This document shows, one piece after another, positions 34,640 to 47,400 of a stretch of 64,000 bases of DNA. A program made the translations under genes and the position numbers. Under the pieces are notes generated by a model. That model did no database searches. It saw only the letters and a program-made list of their open reading frames with translations, and was not told where the DNA came from. Source of the DNA: Andrena cerasifolii (taxonomy: Eukaryota; Arthropoda; Insecta; Hymenoptera; Andrenidae); the NCBI RefSeq assembly GCF_050908995.1, contig NC_135123.1:3844001-3908000 (forward strand). The letters run 5' to 3'. The stretch's first letter is position 1. Every line of letters begins with the position of its first letter.

Positions 34640-37600
34640 CTATCTCTTAAGAACTTTTATGAAAGTATCTCGCGGTAATGAAATCTTTCCAACCAATTTC
34701 ATCTTTTTTTTCCCTTCTGATTGTTTTCGTAATAGCTTCATTCTCCTAGTGACATCGCCACCGTACTAAAAGTAAGAAAAATTGTAACAGAAATATGCAA
34801 ATACGATACAGTGAAAGGATTCTTACCAGTTTTGCAGTCACATCTTTTCTATATGCTTTTAAAGTTTCCCGTGCTACAATCTTTCCATTAACTACAGCTT
34901 GAATCACTATATCGAACATCTGGCGTGGAATAACGTCTAATAATTTCTCGCATAATCGTTTGCTTACTGCCACAGCTTTACTGAGATGCACAATAGTACT
35001 CAGTTCTTCTACTGCGTTGCCGTTTAAATTAATATTTAACTGCAACGTGCAATTTGTAACGTATAAGAAGTATGAATCATATGAAATGTTCCATATATAA
35101 TTAATATGTCAAAGTAAATAAGCCTAATTCTAAATTACCTTCACTATATTCGAAGGCTCATAATCGTTTTCTTCGTAATCGAAACTGGCATAACCCGAGG
35201 TTGTGCTTTTCAACAAATCATGAAAGTCGATGATAATTTCGTTTAGTGGTAATAAAAATTGTAACATTACCCTGTTGTTACCAATATCTTTCGTTGATTG
35301 TTCCACTCCCCGCTTTTCAAGACACAAAGCCATTACCGTGCCTATATATTCAGCTAATTATACAATTAAGGATCAATTAGTTTAGCTTGTCCACTACCTG
35401 TAGTTATGTCATTTAACACGTTGATCGCCAAGCGTGAATCGGTGGAGTTCCTAACGGGGCCCAAATCCGAACTCGGAGTGCAAACAGCGCGATACGATGC
35501 AGTTTAAATGTAGCCAGAGCCACGTAATTGAACGAAGAAGTGGCGACCAACGTGTTAAGGGGGGTCATGCTCAGTCAGGAGGCCGAAAAAAGGGTAGTAT
35601 TTCGAAATTTATTACTCATAAGCTATAACACATTTCTCAAAAAAATTGTTTTCCTTTTAAGGTTTGCATCTAGTACCGTGCATCGTAATTTTTTTATTAA
35701 AAAATATTTATCAATAACTAAGTTATTGTCCATCACTCGAAGGTTCTCTAAAATAAAAGGCTTCTGCGGTGACCACTGCTGCTCGAAGGTCGATCATCTA
35801 AAATAAAAAAATTCAAAAGAATTTACTTATTATATTATTTCATCTAGTATTTGAACGAAGGATTGTTCGAAATATTGATTTGGGAAAAAATGGCTGATGT
35901 TTAAAGTAAAAGTTTCAATTTTTATCATAAATCGTGCTTGATTTTTGTCAATTAAAATAAAACTAAGCATCGGTTTAAAAAATCCTTCGTTCAAATACTA
36001 GATAATATAATATAATAAGTAAATTCTTTTGAATTTTTTATTTTAGATGATCGACTTTCGAGCAGCAGTGGTCACCGCAGAAGCCTTTTTTTTAGAGAAC
36101 CTTCGAGTGGTGGACAATAACTTAGTTATTGATAAATATTTTTAAATAAAAAAATTACGATGCACGGTACTAGATGCTATCCTTAATAGGAAAAAAGATT
36201 TTTTGAGAAATGTGTTATAGCTTTTGAGTAAAAAATTTCCAAAGACCACCCTTTTTTCGGCCTCCTGACTGAGCATGACCCCTGAAGAAGTAATTGTTAA
36301 ATGTACCTGGTGTTATAACAGTTCCTAATACCATAGGCTCGTAGAATTCTGATACGATTTGAGGAAGAGGAAAATGCGCAGGATTATTGAATGTAATCAT
36401 ATCGGTACCGTGTTTCTTGATATTTTTGCTGCCAATAATTTTTGCTTTGTACGTAACATTAGGCACTGTGACAATAGGTTGTGCACCGTATTCTTGTTCA
36501 AGACGCTGCATAAAAACTTCCATATGCAATAAGCCTAAAAACCCGATTCTCCACCCTTGTCCGAGAGCTACGCTGTAGTAGAAGTAAATGCTCGATTAGA
36601 TAAATTACACGCATATAAAGTGAATATATTCATTACTTAATAGAATCTACGTTGCTGTGTTGATGTTATTATTTAATCTACGAGATGTTAAAAGATATTG
36701 CTGTACGTACTTAGAATCCAATGTAACAGAAACACCACTATCGTTTAATGTCAATTTTTCAATGGCAGTACGCATAGTATCAAATTGCGACTGATCAAGT
36801 GGATACAGTCCCGAGAATACCATTGGCTTTGGTGACTTAAATCCTATTAGGGGTTCAACAATATGATTTTTTAGGTGCACTGTATCACCAATGAACGCTT
36901 CTTTGGAAGATCTCATATTACACGAAATACATCCTATTTCACCTGCAATTCTGAATATAAATTGCCACGGGTAGACATTGTTATGTACACATTATATTAT
37001 ACCTCAGGGTTTCCCAAACTTTTTCTGCAATGGAACACTTCGCAAACCCAGAAATTTTAACGGAACACTTAGCGTTTACTTACAAGGGGGGACACCATGT
37101 GGTAGATACCGATTTTGATGAGCCTTGGCACAATGATTTCCCCAAGTTAAAAAGAAAACTTTATAAATTTTTTTTTAACTCGGGGAAATTTTCAAAAGGC
37201 ACCCTGACTCCTTCAGAGGGGAATCCCCCGAGGGTGCCAGGGTAGTATGGGATTTTTACCCATTAAAATCCCACGGCCAATGAAATTTTTAATAATTTAC
37301 ATGTAAATGTCTCTATTATTAAGGCCTATTGGCTGAAACGCTCGGACAACTATTTACTTATTTTCGACATAGATCCATCATGCCAAGGCTCATCGAAATC
37401 GGTGTCTACCACATGGTGTCCTCCCCTTGTTAGTAGATCTTTAAATGTGTTGCAGTGTATAAAACCTTTCCAAATTGTCGCGGAACACATATTCAGGTTC
37501 AGCGGAAAATAGTTTGGGAAACCCTGCTGTATCTTATGATAGGATGACTTTGTCAACACTTTTTATAGAATTCTATAAAATAAGGAATAGCACTTACAAC

Positions 37601-38439
37601 TTATTTACAGATTCTTCGTTAGGCTTTAGTAATGCCATCGTTTTAATTTCATAAGATTTTTTAGTATAGATTGAGGTGATAGATTGTCCTACTGATAAAG
37701 ATCCTTCTTTAACATATATCAACGAAATAGCCCCTCTATATTTATCATACCAACTATCAAATATCAAGGCTCTGAAAGGTCTATCCCTAAATGCATCAGG
37801 CGGTGGGATTCTTTCAATGATAGTATCCGGGATCTTATCTACTCCAGTACCTAATTTGGCAGATACTTTTAAAACGTCTGCTTCCTCTATGTCGAATAAT
37901 GTTTTTAATTGATGGATTACCCTAGCAGGATTGGCATTTTTCAAATCTATTTTATTAATTATTGGTACTATCACCATATTTCGTTTAGTAGCTAAATAAA
38001 AGTTAGCCACAGTTTGGGCTTGTACGCCATCATTTGCGTCTATTACTAACAGTACTCCTTGGCACGGTGCTAAGGAACGATGGACCTCAGCCGCAAAGTC
38101 TACATGACCAGGTGTATCTATTAAATTCAAAAGATATTTAGTCCCCTTATATGTATAATTCAGGGAAGCAGTTTGGGCTTTAACTGTGATTCCACGGTCC
38201 TTTTCAACTTGCAGATTATCTAGTATTTGTTTCCCAGAGTTTGCTTTTATCGCACCAGTTAATTCTAAAAGTCGGTCAGCAAGAGTACTTTTGCCATGAT
38301 CAACATGTGCTATAATACTGAAGTTACGAATGTTTTTTACTTCTATTTCATGCTCTTTATTAATCTCCGAGTTTGTAGAATAACATTTCTTTAAAAGAAG
38401 TGAATATCTCCTGAAATAAAGTATATTATATGTATACAT
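34640..38439 (-). CDS. GUF1: Mitochondrial translation factor GUF1 (EF4/LepA)
   Basis: Ribosome-dependent GTPase of the LepA/EF4 family that promotes mitochondrial translation fidelity. Six exons: 37598-38439, 36711-36950, 36307-36572, 35139-35341, 34827-35039, 34640-34765; 1890 nt, 629 aa, all phases agree. The N-terminus is basic with few acids (FRRYSLLLKKCYST), fitting a mitochondrial presequence. GTPase motifs: AHVDHGKST (44-52), DTPGH (108-112), NKID (162-165). Later exons carry GWRIGFLGLLHMEVFMQRLE and the LepA C-terminal domain with YGGDVTRRMKLLRKQ, completed across the last splice. A weak alternative acceptor (TTTATTTCAG just inside the 5' end) means a spliced upstream start cannot be excluded. 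Introns 1 and 3 hold transposons. Confidence 0.95.
35417..35554. mobile_element. piggyBac-like MITE, 138 bp
   Basis: Ends CACGTTGATCGCCA and TGGCGACCAACGTG between TTAA sites (35413-35416, 35555-35558). In GUF1 intron 3, directly beside the next element. Confidence 0.82.
35560..36283. mobile_element. Long fold-back element in GUF1 intron 3
   Basis: About 724 bp with inverted arms of roughly 330 bp; tips GGGGTCATGCTCAGTCAGGA and complement. The right end stops 23 nt from the exon 3 boundary at 36307. A partial relative of the arm end (CGGCCGCCTGACTAGGTAC) is at about 53045-53075. No clear duplication. Confidence 0.8.
37005..37526. mobile_element. hAT-like MITE (CAGGGTTTCCC family) in GUF1 intron 1
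   Basis: Ends CAGGGTTTCCCAAAC and GTTTGGGAAACCCTG; relative of 23191-23383. The flanking 8 bp match poorly (5/8). Split by the element at 37083-37429. Confidence 0.78.
37083..37429. mobile_element. Nested PIF/Harbinger-like MITE
   Basis: Ends CAAGGGGGGACACCATGTGG and complement, flanked by TTA (37080-37082, 37430-37432). Comparison with the uninterrupted relative at 23191-23383 confirms the host sequence resumes on the other side. Confidence 0.82.
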
Positions 38440-38468
38440 TAAAAGCTGTGGTCACTTTAATATTTGGA

Positions 38469-39015
38469 CCAGGGACTTTAGACCGGTATGATTTTCATAC
38501 CGGTATTACGTCAACAAAGCTATACCGAAACCGATATCGTACCAAAACAGATGATTACCGAAACCGTTATAGAACCGAAATAGGTGAATACCGAAATCGT
38601 TGAAGTACCGAAACCGAAATAAATACCGGTATTTTTCCGGTGTTTCTTTACGTGTCATGGTAGATTAAAGTACTATCTTCATAGCCCTTATTAATTCGAG
38701 CTGTAAAAACACCGACATAACGTAATATATTTTCATAAAAATACCAATAGATTCGTAGCTTCATTATAGCGTGGCGGCAGAAAAAAAAATGCAACGTTTC
38801 CCATCACTTTCTTCTTTACTTGCGAACACATTATACATGTTATTTTATGATTAGCTTCAGTATTACAGCAATATCAATATCATGTACAATCGGTTTTGCT
38901 TAATAATATTTTGAAAACTGTAATGAAATCCGAAAAAATTACCGGTAAATATAGCGGTATTTGCTTATATCGGTATGACGTCATACCGGTATCATCAGTT
39001 TCAGTAGAAGTCCCT
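38469..39015. mobile_element. hAT-like MITE, CAGGGACTT ends
   Basis: Ends CAGGGACTTTAGACCGGTAT-like and GTAGAAGTCCCTG, with ACCGGTAT repeated many times inside in both orientations. Flanks ATTTGGAC and ATTTGGGA match 6/8. Non-coding. Confidence 0.75.
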
Positions 39016-39295
39016 GATTTGGGACACCACACTATCGCTAAAATTTGTTGCTTCGTATAATGAAAAAGTAATGAAAATACTGGTTTACTTCTGTTATAGA
39101 GTGGCGCACTGTTTATTCTAGTGTTGATAGACATGAACAATCTTTTACAATATATACAATTATTATGTAATACAATAATTCAGGTATCATTCAAAGGTGA
39201 ACGTTTTTGTATATAGTTTTTCTAATTGTTAACATTTTAAAATTACAATTTTAGTATTTGGTTGAAATGCTATTTTATTTAATAAGTCCTTTTAA

Positions 39296-39840
39296 CTCGG
39301 CGGGAGGGCGCTACTGTGTAAAATTTACCACAGAGGCACAAGTTGCGAAAATATATTTTTTCTCGCGCAATGTAAACGTCGTGGCGTTCTAGGTACCTTT
39401 CGGCGGGGGAATAACCGACCTAGTGTAATAAAAGACCAAAACCTTTCACTAACACTATGTAAACTGATGATTCTAAGTACCTATGTATGTACTTTAAGAA
39501 AATTCTGAGTATTATTTTGAAAAAGTAGCTATGAATTATTTTCTTTGCGTTCGTTGATAAGTTCATAGCATCTACTTTTGATATCGACCTCAATTTGATA
39601 TTGTTACTAAAGAAAGAAGACTAATTTCTGTTTTTTTTTTTCGATTTTATAACCAAGTAAAAATTAAGAAGACTGTTTGAATTTTTGTTACAATTTTTTA
39701 AAGAACTTTAATAAAGATTTTGAGATATTTCGTAAATTTTGTTTGCTTCTTAAAACACTGTACTTTAATATAAAAATAAGAAAGTTGAAAGAAATATTCT
39801 GAAACTGTGGTTTTTAATTTTGGGTATTTTCGGCGCCGAG
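39296..39840. mobile_element. piggyBac-like element, 545 bp
   Basis: Ends CTCGGCGGG and GGCGCCGAG between TTAA sites (39292-39295, 39841-39844). Its left end also appears inverted within the palindromic element in the mRpL28 intron (about 42740-42785). Confidence 0.7.
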
Positions 39841-41282
39841 TTAAATGTTCGAAAATTAAAAAAGTTAGTTTCCTTTTCTTGCAGTCATATTTATCATTCT
39901 GCTTTTGAATGAAATAGATTTTTACAAACACATTGTCCCAACTTCATCACATAGATTTTAATTATACAGCAAATATTACAACACCTAGGACTTTGCTCGG
40001 ACTCTTTATATTGATAGATTTGAAAAAAACCTTAAATTTTCAACTTTCTAGTACAGCAGACATGTTTATATTTTAACTGTTCTAAAGTTTTACATTCATC
40101 TACCTGGTCATCCTATGAGTCTTGTGGGATGAATTAGAACAGTGGTTAGAAGTGATTAGAAAAAATTTATTGATTCAAAGGTACAATTATAAGTACAAGT
40201 AAAAAAAGAACGAAGTGATATACTATATCGAATTAGAATATTTGATACAAATTATTCAGAATCTACTTCAATGCCTAAAAAACGTTACTGAAGAAAACAA
40301 TTATGTAACTAAATATTACTATTGTCTTTTGTTATGAGATTTGTTGCCACCTAATTATTTTACATTATTTTATTTAAAACTTGTAATATAAAACGTAGTT
40401 TTCTAATATTATTGCAAATATAATTATATTATTATTACAAAACAATTGATTAAATCTTGGCAAACTAGAATAAATAATTCATCTGTCTCTAACATAAATA
40501 TTTGAATATTCAAGTACTTTTTATTATACGGAAAGACAAATTTGGGAGTGTGTGGTATGTGTGTGTGTATATATATATATTATATGCGCATTAAAAAGAC
40601 TAGATGAAAGTATATATTTTTGAAAAAATTACGAATTTGAAAAGTACAATAATATTTTCATGAAAATATTATTTAATATTTAAAAGATATGCGTAACACT
40701 GACCTTTCAAATGTTGATGCACATATTTGGAGAAAATTATAATGCCTCTGAGTATATCGTGCATAAGAAGTAACCTTACTTATTTTCATAATGGTCCAAC
40801 AATGATTATTTATTAGCTCCAATGTAAAGACCTACGTAAACAAAAATACGTATTGATAAATTATATTTTCTTCTTCTCATTGTCGTAAATATTATAATTC
40901 TCTAGTTTGTGATTGAATTATAAGTACATACTGCTAAAACGTTTCTAAAGAATATCGAATTAAAATGTCATTAAAAGGTATATATAACTGAAGCTTTGCG
41001 GTTTAATATAAAATAATTGTTATAAGTAATATTTGCATATTGCGAATAAGACAATGAGAGTTTGAAAATGAAATCATATTCTTTCGCTTTTCAAGATTTA
41101 AGGTTAAGTATCATACACGAATGGTTGCTTCAGTTACTCGGAAACAATCGATAGCAGTGTTATCTTTACATTACTCCGAAAGATTGTCCCCGAGTACTTT
41201 AATGTTTTAAATTTAATGTGTAGAAACATAGAAAGAAGTGTTTTACATAAGCTTTATTAACAGTTTGGAAACTCCCGGAAAT

Positions 41283-44128
41283 ATGTCTGTGAAGCAATTT
41301 GGGCAGGTAAAATCTTACTTTGCACTTGAAGGCAATTATTACAAAGGTTAACCTAAAATGAATAACGTAAACATATATGAACGTACATTTTAATAACACA
41401 TTTAATAAGTAATAGAGTTTAGAATGAAATTAGTTATAAAGATTTTCTGATATTACTGATATATGTATGTTACTTTCATACGTGTTAGGGAATAAGAGAA
41501 TTTACGAAAATGAAAATTTCAGCGATTGTACTATATACCGAAAATAACACGTTGGTCAAGAGGAATTGGCGCCGAATTGCCAGAAGAGTATAAAAAATTC
41601 TGGAGAGAATGGAAATTACAAGAGCCAACTGCTGTTCATTACATAAAACAGGATGGGAACTATGTAAGAGACGAAGAAACAGAAGTTGTGTAGGTTGCGA
41701 ATAGTTATTGATTTTAAAATGTTTCCATTCAAAAGGGTCTAGCAGGGTAAGCATGGGCAAAAGGCCCCCATGCCAATTCTTGGAGTTGTTATTTTTTAAA
41801 CAATGCCCCTTGCCTGAAACACCACTATGTAAAGTTTTAGATGGCTAACCCCCCCCCCCCCCCCCGCCCCACCCGTTTAAGGGTAATACAGGGGTAAATG
41901 CCCCTAACATTATTTTTTGTTTTGGTTACTAGTTAAGATATTTTAATTTTAAAAAACGAAGACATAGCTATGTACCAACTGTACTTCATATATTTTTCTC
42001 TAAATTTTAAATCAAATATTAAGGGTAGAAAAAAATAATTAATTTTTTGGGGGTGGTTTTTGGAAACAACCCTTTGAGTGTCCACCTCCAAAAAAATCAA
42101 GAATAATGCTCTGTTATAGAGCTATTATATAAAAAAACTTGAAGATGCTCGAGATGGTGGAACATATAGTTAAATAATTTAAAGAAGATCATTATATTAT
42201 AAATATGTGACGAGAAAGAGTATTTGTCGCAAGCCTGAGTATTACGTGTCATTTAAATTGGGAATGTAGGAAACGATTGCGGTTCGTTTGGGAGATCGAA
42301 GTGTGAAGGTAGCTGCGGAGCAACGCGCATGCGCTAAATTCGAATATTTCCCAGATATTAATATTTGTATATCACACTATAATTCTCTTATTTCAGAATA
42401 TGTAAACCATTTGTCTCGAAGATTAGAAATATACTGTACGAAATATACGCGAGAATTATATTCACTTTAATATTCAAGGTAAAGCTGCATATAAATATTA
42501 ATATCTGCGAAATATTCGTATTTAGCGCATGCGTGTTGTTAAGCAGCTACCTTCACCTTCACATTTCGATTTCCAAAACGAACTGCAATCGTTTCTTCCA
42601 TTCACATTTAAATGACACGTACTCAGGCTGGCGACAAATATTCTTTGTCGTCACATATTTGTAATATAATGATCATCTTTAAATTATTTTACCCAGTAGC
42701 GCCAAATATTCTTTGTCGTCACATATTTGTAATATAATGATCATCTTTAAATTAGTTTACCCAGTAGCGCCTCCCGCCGAGTTAAAAATTAAAATATCTT
42801 AACTAGTAACCGAGAAAAAAAAAATAATAACGTTAAGGGTGTTTACCCCCGTATTACCCTTCAACGGGTTAGGGGTAGCGATCTAAAACTTTACATAATG
42901 GTGTTTCAAGCAAGGAGCATTCTTTAAAAAATAACAACTCCAAGAATCAGCATGGGGTAGTTTGCTCATGCTTACTCTACTAGACCCTTTATATATAATA
43001 CTAACATTAACAATTATATGACTCACAAGGGAAGATCCCGAACAGTATAGCCAATATTTCATTCTCTTCTCTTAACATTCATGGACTAGAAATTAATATA
43101 AATCATTTTGAACACCTTTCATACGAGTATGTATTCTTAGGTGTATGAATTATATTAAAATTTGTAAAGGATGAAGTTCTTACTTCTCTATTATTTATCT
43201 AAAATTGTATTTAATTTCACGTTAAATTGGTATTTATTTATATAGACGGCCGGTTCAAAATATACCATTACCATTGAAATATCCCAAAGAACTTCACCAA
43301 GGCATATGGGGTGGTGAAGCCGTGGTACAAGGTTTCCAGAAGAAACATCGTCGAAGTCGTAGATGTCCTCATTTTTGGTTTCCTGCGCTTAAGAAGTCTG
43401 TAGTTTATAGCGAAGTTTTAGATACGTATATGAGCGTTGTTATTACCAATAGGACTATTACCTTAATTCACGAACACTACGGTTTTGATCATTATTTATT
43501 AAAGGTACATACACTGATTATCAAATATTCTTACATATTATCTGTTGATAATTTGAAACTGAAATTTTTAATTACTTAGACTCCCGCCTGTGATTTGAGG
43601 TCTGAGCTTGCGTTAAAGATAAAGCGTCAAATACTTATGGCGCTGGCTGACAAAACTTTGTATCCAAGTGATCCTACTAAAATGGAGAAAATTTATAACA
43701 AATATAAGGAGTATTTGACAGCGGTAAAACATCAGTTTTCGAACTATAGAAAATTAATATATACAGAAACAGATGTTAAATAATTATTATACATTTATCG
43801 TTAGTACACAAAAGAGGAAATCGAGTGGTATGGTCTAACGTATAAGGAGGCTTGTAAAAAATGGATAAAGCAGAAGGAAGAATCGACTGAAGTGGAACCT
43901 TTGAAAATTAAATATAGATCCGAGTTAATTGCAAAACTTAAAGAGAATAAAATCGGCGAAGCGGAAGGTGTGGATGTCTCGCCACCAGAGGGGTAAGTAA
44001 ATATTAAATAACGTTTTATTTAAAACTGCACAAGTCTGTGATCGAATAAAATGAAACATTGCTTTTGCAGACATTCATCTTGGATATCAAAGCTCAATCC
44101 TTTTGCCAAGAGTTCAAAAACTGAATAA
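41283..44128 (+). CDS. mRpL28: Mitochondrial large ribosomal subunit protein L28
   Basis: bL28m component of the mitochondrial 39S subunit. Six exons: 41283-41306, 41523-41689, 43246-43504, 43580-43723, 43805-43992, 44071-44128; 840 nt, 279 aa, in frame. The eight-codon first exon (MSVKQFGQ) is found by its donor and by the frame of exon 2 (RLYYIPKITRWSRGIGAEL). Key family parts are HQGIWGGEAV, SRRCPHFWFPALKK and DKTLYPSDP. The donor of exon 2 overlaps an in-frame TAG (GT|GTAGGT), so unspliced RNA terminates there. The 1556-bp second intron is mostly one palindromic element. AATAAA overlaps the stop codon. Tail to tail with PHKA, 310 bp between stops. Confidence 0.93.
41732..42990. mobile_element. 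Palindromic composite element in mRpL28 intron
   Basis: Ends AAAGGGTCTAG and CTAGACCCTTT; two matched arm pairs (about 41732-41957 with 42782-42990, and 42180-42370 with 42490-42700). Contains a run of 17 C at 41849-41865 and, in the right arm, a 63-bp tandem duplication (about 42643-42770). No frame with a known domain. Confidence 0.78.
42643..42770. repeat. ~63-bp tandem duplication
   Basis: Two near-identical copies containing AAATATTCTTTGTCGTCACA and ending in TTACCCAGTAGCGCC; they differ at one or two bases. Present in only one arm of the surrounding palindrome, hence later than it. Confidence 0.85.
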
Positions 44129-44438
44129 AAACATATAGTTGCGTATTATACATATTGAAAGTGAGTAAAATAAATTGCGTACAGAACAATTTTCTTTTTT
44201 CCCCTTAGATTTAACACGTTACAAAGACTGATGCTTTAGTATAGAATATTAAAGTCTTCAATTCGTTTGTCAAATTATATCCGAGTGTTAATACGTGGTT
44301 TCAAATACAACATCGATTTCTTTAAATTTGTGCTGCTTATGCTGCACAGAAAACCTAAATGACTGTTAACGGCGTACACGATTATAACAACATTCATAAA
44401 TATGATTAACTGAAAGGCATTTGTCTGCAAAGAATAAA

Positions 44439-47400
44439 CTATGATATTGAACACTCTAAATCACCATCCTTTGGTAAGCAATTTAACGATGAAGCTATAG
44501 CCCTTGTAATATATGTCATTGTTCCGAAGCTACCGCTTGGAGCACTATCATAAAAATGTTGGCAAACATATGCTGCTCCGCCGCAAAGAAGATTTCCCAT
44601 TGCAGTTGTTTCGCGGTGTTCTTTTGGTTTGGCACAGCATAAGGTAGCATCGCCATCAATTTTCATCTAGTTAGTTGAAATACATTTAATAGTCATGTTT
44701 CGTAAATGTTACATTCGGGGATTGAAAGCTGATATAATATTGATTCCAGCACACGAAACAATTCCAAAGAACTGCTACGTCGAATAACAGTTGCAAAGAA
44801 TTGACATTATCTAGCATAACGATTATGATTACGGGTTCAATGTTCTGTATCGATTCCCCTATCAGTTTTCAGCAACAGTGTGTCTAATAGTTTACTTTCC
44901 ACTTCACCGCAACGGTTCGCATAAGAAACCATCTATAGAGTGTGAGTCACGTAAACTATTGCAAGCCAGTACCTCTTACAAAATCAGACATGAAGAAATT
45001 GTTGATTAGATGTTGTATAGTGGTCAGGGGTACATTGTTTGTGACGATGTTTGTTTTCTTTATGTGAAGTAATTTTTTGGTAACGAAAGTTGATTTTTTT
45101 TTTAAATTTGAACACTATGTTTTGTCCTCTATAGTCATGTTAGGGGCATGCAACAACGAATACAATTATGTACCGTTGTGTGACCTGTGTGGTGAAAGCT
45201 GAAATACACTCTTTTATCTAGCATTACGTAAAGCAGGGCTGTTTTCAGCGCCTAGCGGCGAACAACCGGCCGTGCGTCGAGCTGTCCGGTTGCTAAGGGT
45301 AGAATCAGGGAGGAGAACTGCAGTAGTGTAGGCGCGCGTTCGCAGCGGCTTTTTGTCGTTTTCGTGAAGAATGCGAGTGGCTGATTTCAAGTCATTTAGA
45401 TTCGCACTTACACTACTACAGTTCTCCTCACTGATTCTATCCTTAGCAACTGGACAGCTCGATGCACGGCCGGTTGCTCGCAGCTAGGCGCTGAAAACAG
45501 CACCCTGTGCAGCCCTGATGTAAAGTGGCAGATGTTATCAAGTATAATTAAAGATCTTAAATGATCGTATAAGAAATGTGTATAAAATCATGAAAAAAGG
45601 ACGCTTCATTTTAGTATGTAAAGAATTATCATTTGAGAAATGAATTAAGAATCATGAATTTGTGTTTATATTAACTCGTTTCATTCTACGATGCCTGTGC
45701 ATACGCAGTATGCGGTCGGTCATCTTGACATTTAAGGGGGAATCCTATTTTTTGGGTTGAAATCATAGCAAAATTTGGGATTTTTCTTTTAAGAAACTAG
45801 CAATACGATTCATGTGAAATTTGGACCATGTTTTTATGCATCTTTGAAGAAGTCGCAGTTTCTTTTTTATTATTAATTTTTACTAATAAACATAGGAGTT
45901 ATACAATGATCGACCATCATGCAGCGCAAAATTCGTTCCCTGCTTTTTGACTTCTTTTAGCATGTGAAATATTTATATTCTGATTTGTCCCATTACTTTA
46001 GAACACCCTCATATAACAATTTGTAACAAAGTAACAATTATATCTTTATGTTGGAGTTTTAAGGATTAACAATTTTAATCTGTATGGAATCGATATCAGA
46101 ATCGTAACTAAGTAGACCGATATGTATGAGAACCTCTATTTCCCACAATGATTACAATATTATTTTGATTCTTCGTAATTTTATCAGAAAAAATCTTTAT
46201 ATACCAGCTTTCAACAGTCATTTCTGTACGTGCACATTCAGACTAGTTGTAATGCTTGGGTCACATGAGCATTCGCACGAACCCAACAAGCTAAATAGTT
46301 GAGTGGGCAAGGGCAGTGTTTCCCAACCTTTTTTGAGTCGCTATTCCTTTTTATAATATTCAACTAACCTGCGACCTCCCCCTTCCCCTCCCCCTCCCCA
46401 TATAAGGTAAGGTAAATATTTCCTTCCTTTCATTTATGAAAAGTCTGTGTTACATCATTAATAAAATATGACAATGTAACCATACTAATATAAATGGCGA
46501 CCCCCCCCCCCCGAAAACACTTCACGACCCACAGGTTGGGAATCACTGCATTATGGGTCTCTGCTCGTGCATTGTGGCTTGTATTTAATGGACTACTGAA
46601 TTTAAACGTGGTTAGAAAAGCTTAGAAATGAGAGCGCCCGGAAGGTGCAATTACATCAGAAATTATTGACAAAGTCCACAATAAGGCTTTAGGAGATCGT
46701 CGCTTAAAGATCGTTACAATTGTGGATGTTGTAAATACAATCTCGGATGAATGCATATTTCACACCTTGACTAAAGAAGTAGGTATGTGGACAGAGGCTG
46801 CAAAAGTGGGTGAAGCGTTTCCTAATATTAAGGGGGTCAGTCCACTGTGAAGTCGTGAAAAATTGTCAAATATATCAATTTTTGAAATGCCAAAGGATTA
46901 TGGTTGATAGATTATTATCCAAAAAGCTCAACGATAACAGGAAAATATTATGATAATTTTTCGAATTGAAAAAAAAAACATTTTTCGAAAGACATGGTTC
47001 AGTAAAGTAGAAAATCGTACCCCCTTAATCAAAGGAGATTATATTGAAAAATAAACATTTTTCCATTCCGTTCCAAAAACTTTTCAAATAACCCATGTAG
47101 TACACTGCATTTTGATGACTCGTTCCAGTTCATCACATGTGTTCAGCGGAGATATCAGTTCCTCCACCGTGCACATGTGATCGGTCGAAACGATTCGTTG
47201 GAACGCAGTGTACAATAATACTTGCTTTAGATATAGCAATGAGCACGAGCACGGTGAGACACGCAGTACAAGTAATCTGAACGTACTCTAATAATTTTAC
47301 TATGCAGTCACATTAGGTAATAATGTATATACCTGATCATCCAAAAAGATTGCATTAGCCTTGTGAACTAATTGTTCTACAGCAATAAGTCCACCCAGGG

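Larger units (their letters stand above)
38440..41282. other. GUF1-mRpL28 divergent spacer, no gene seen
   Basis: Head-to-head spacer. Contains two transposons (38469-39015, 39296-39840), a GT/TA microsatellite at about 40556-40584 and AT-rich sequence without a supported exon. Both promoters must be here; no defined element is recognisable. Confidence 0.65.

Noticed and set aside
36647..36710. GUF1 exon 2 extended to an in-frame stop at 36647
   Set aside because: The donor at 36710 and the next exon restore the conserved DSxVALGQGW segment; the extension is intron.
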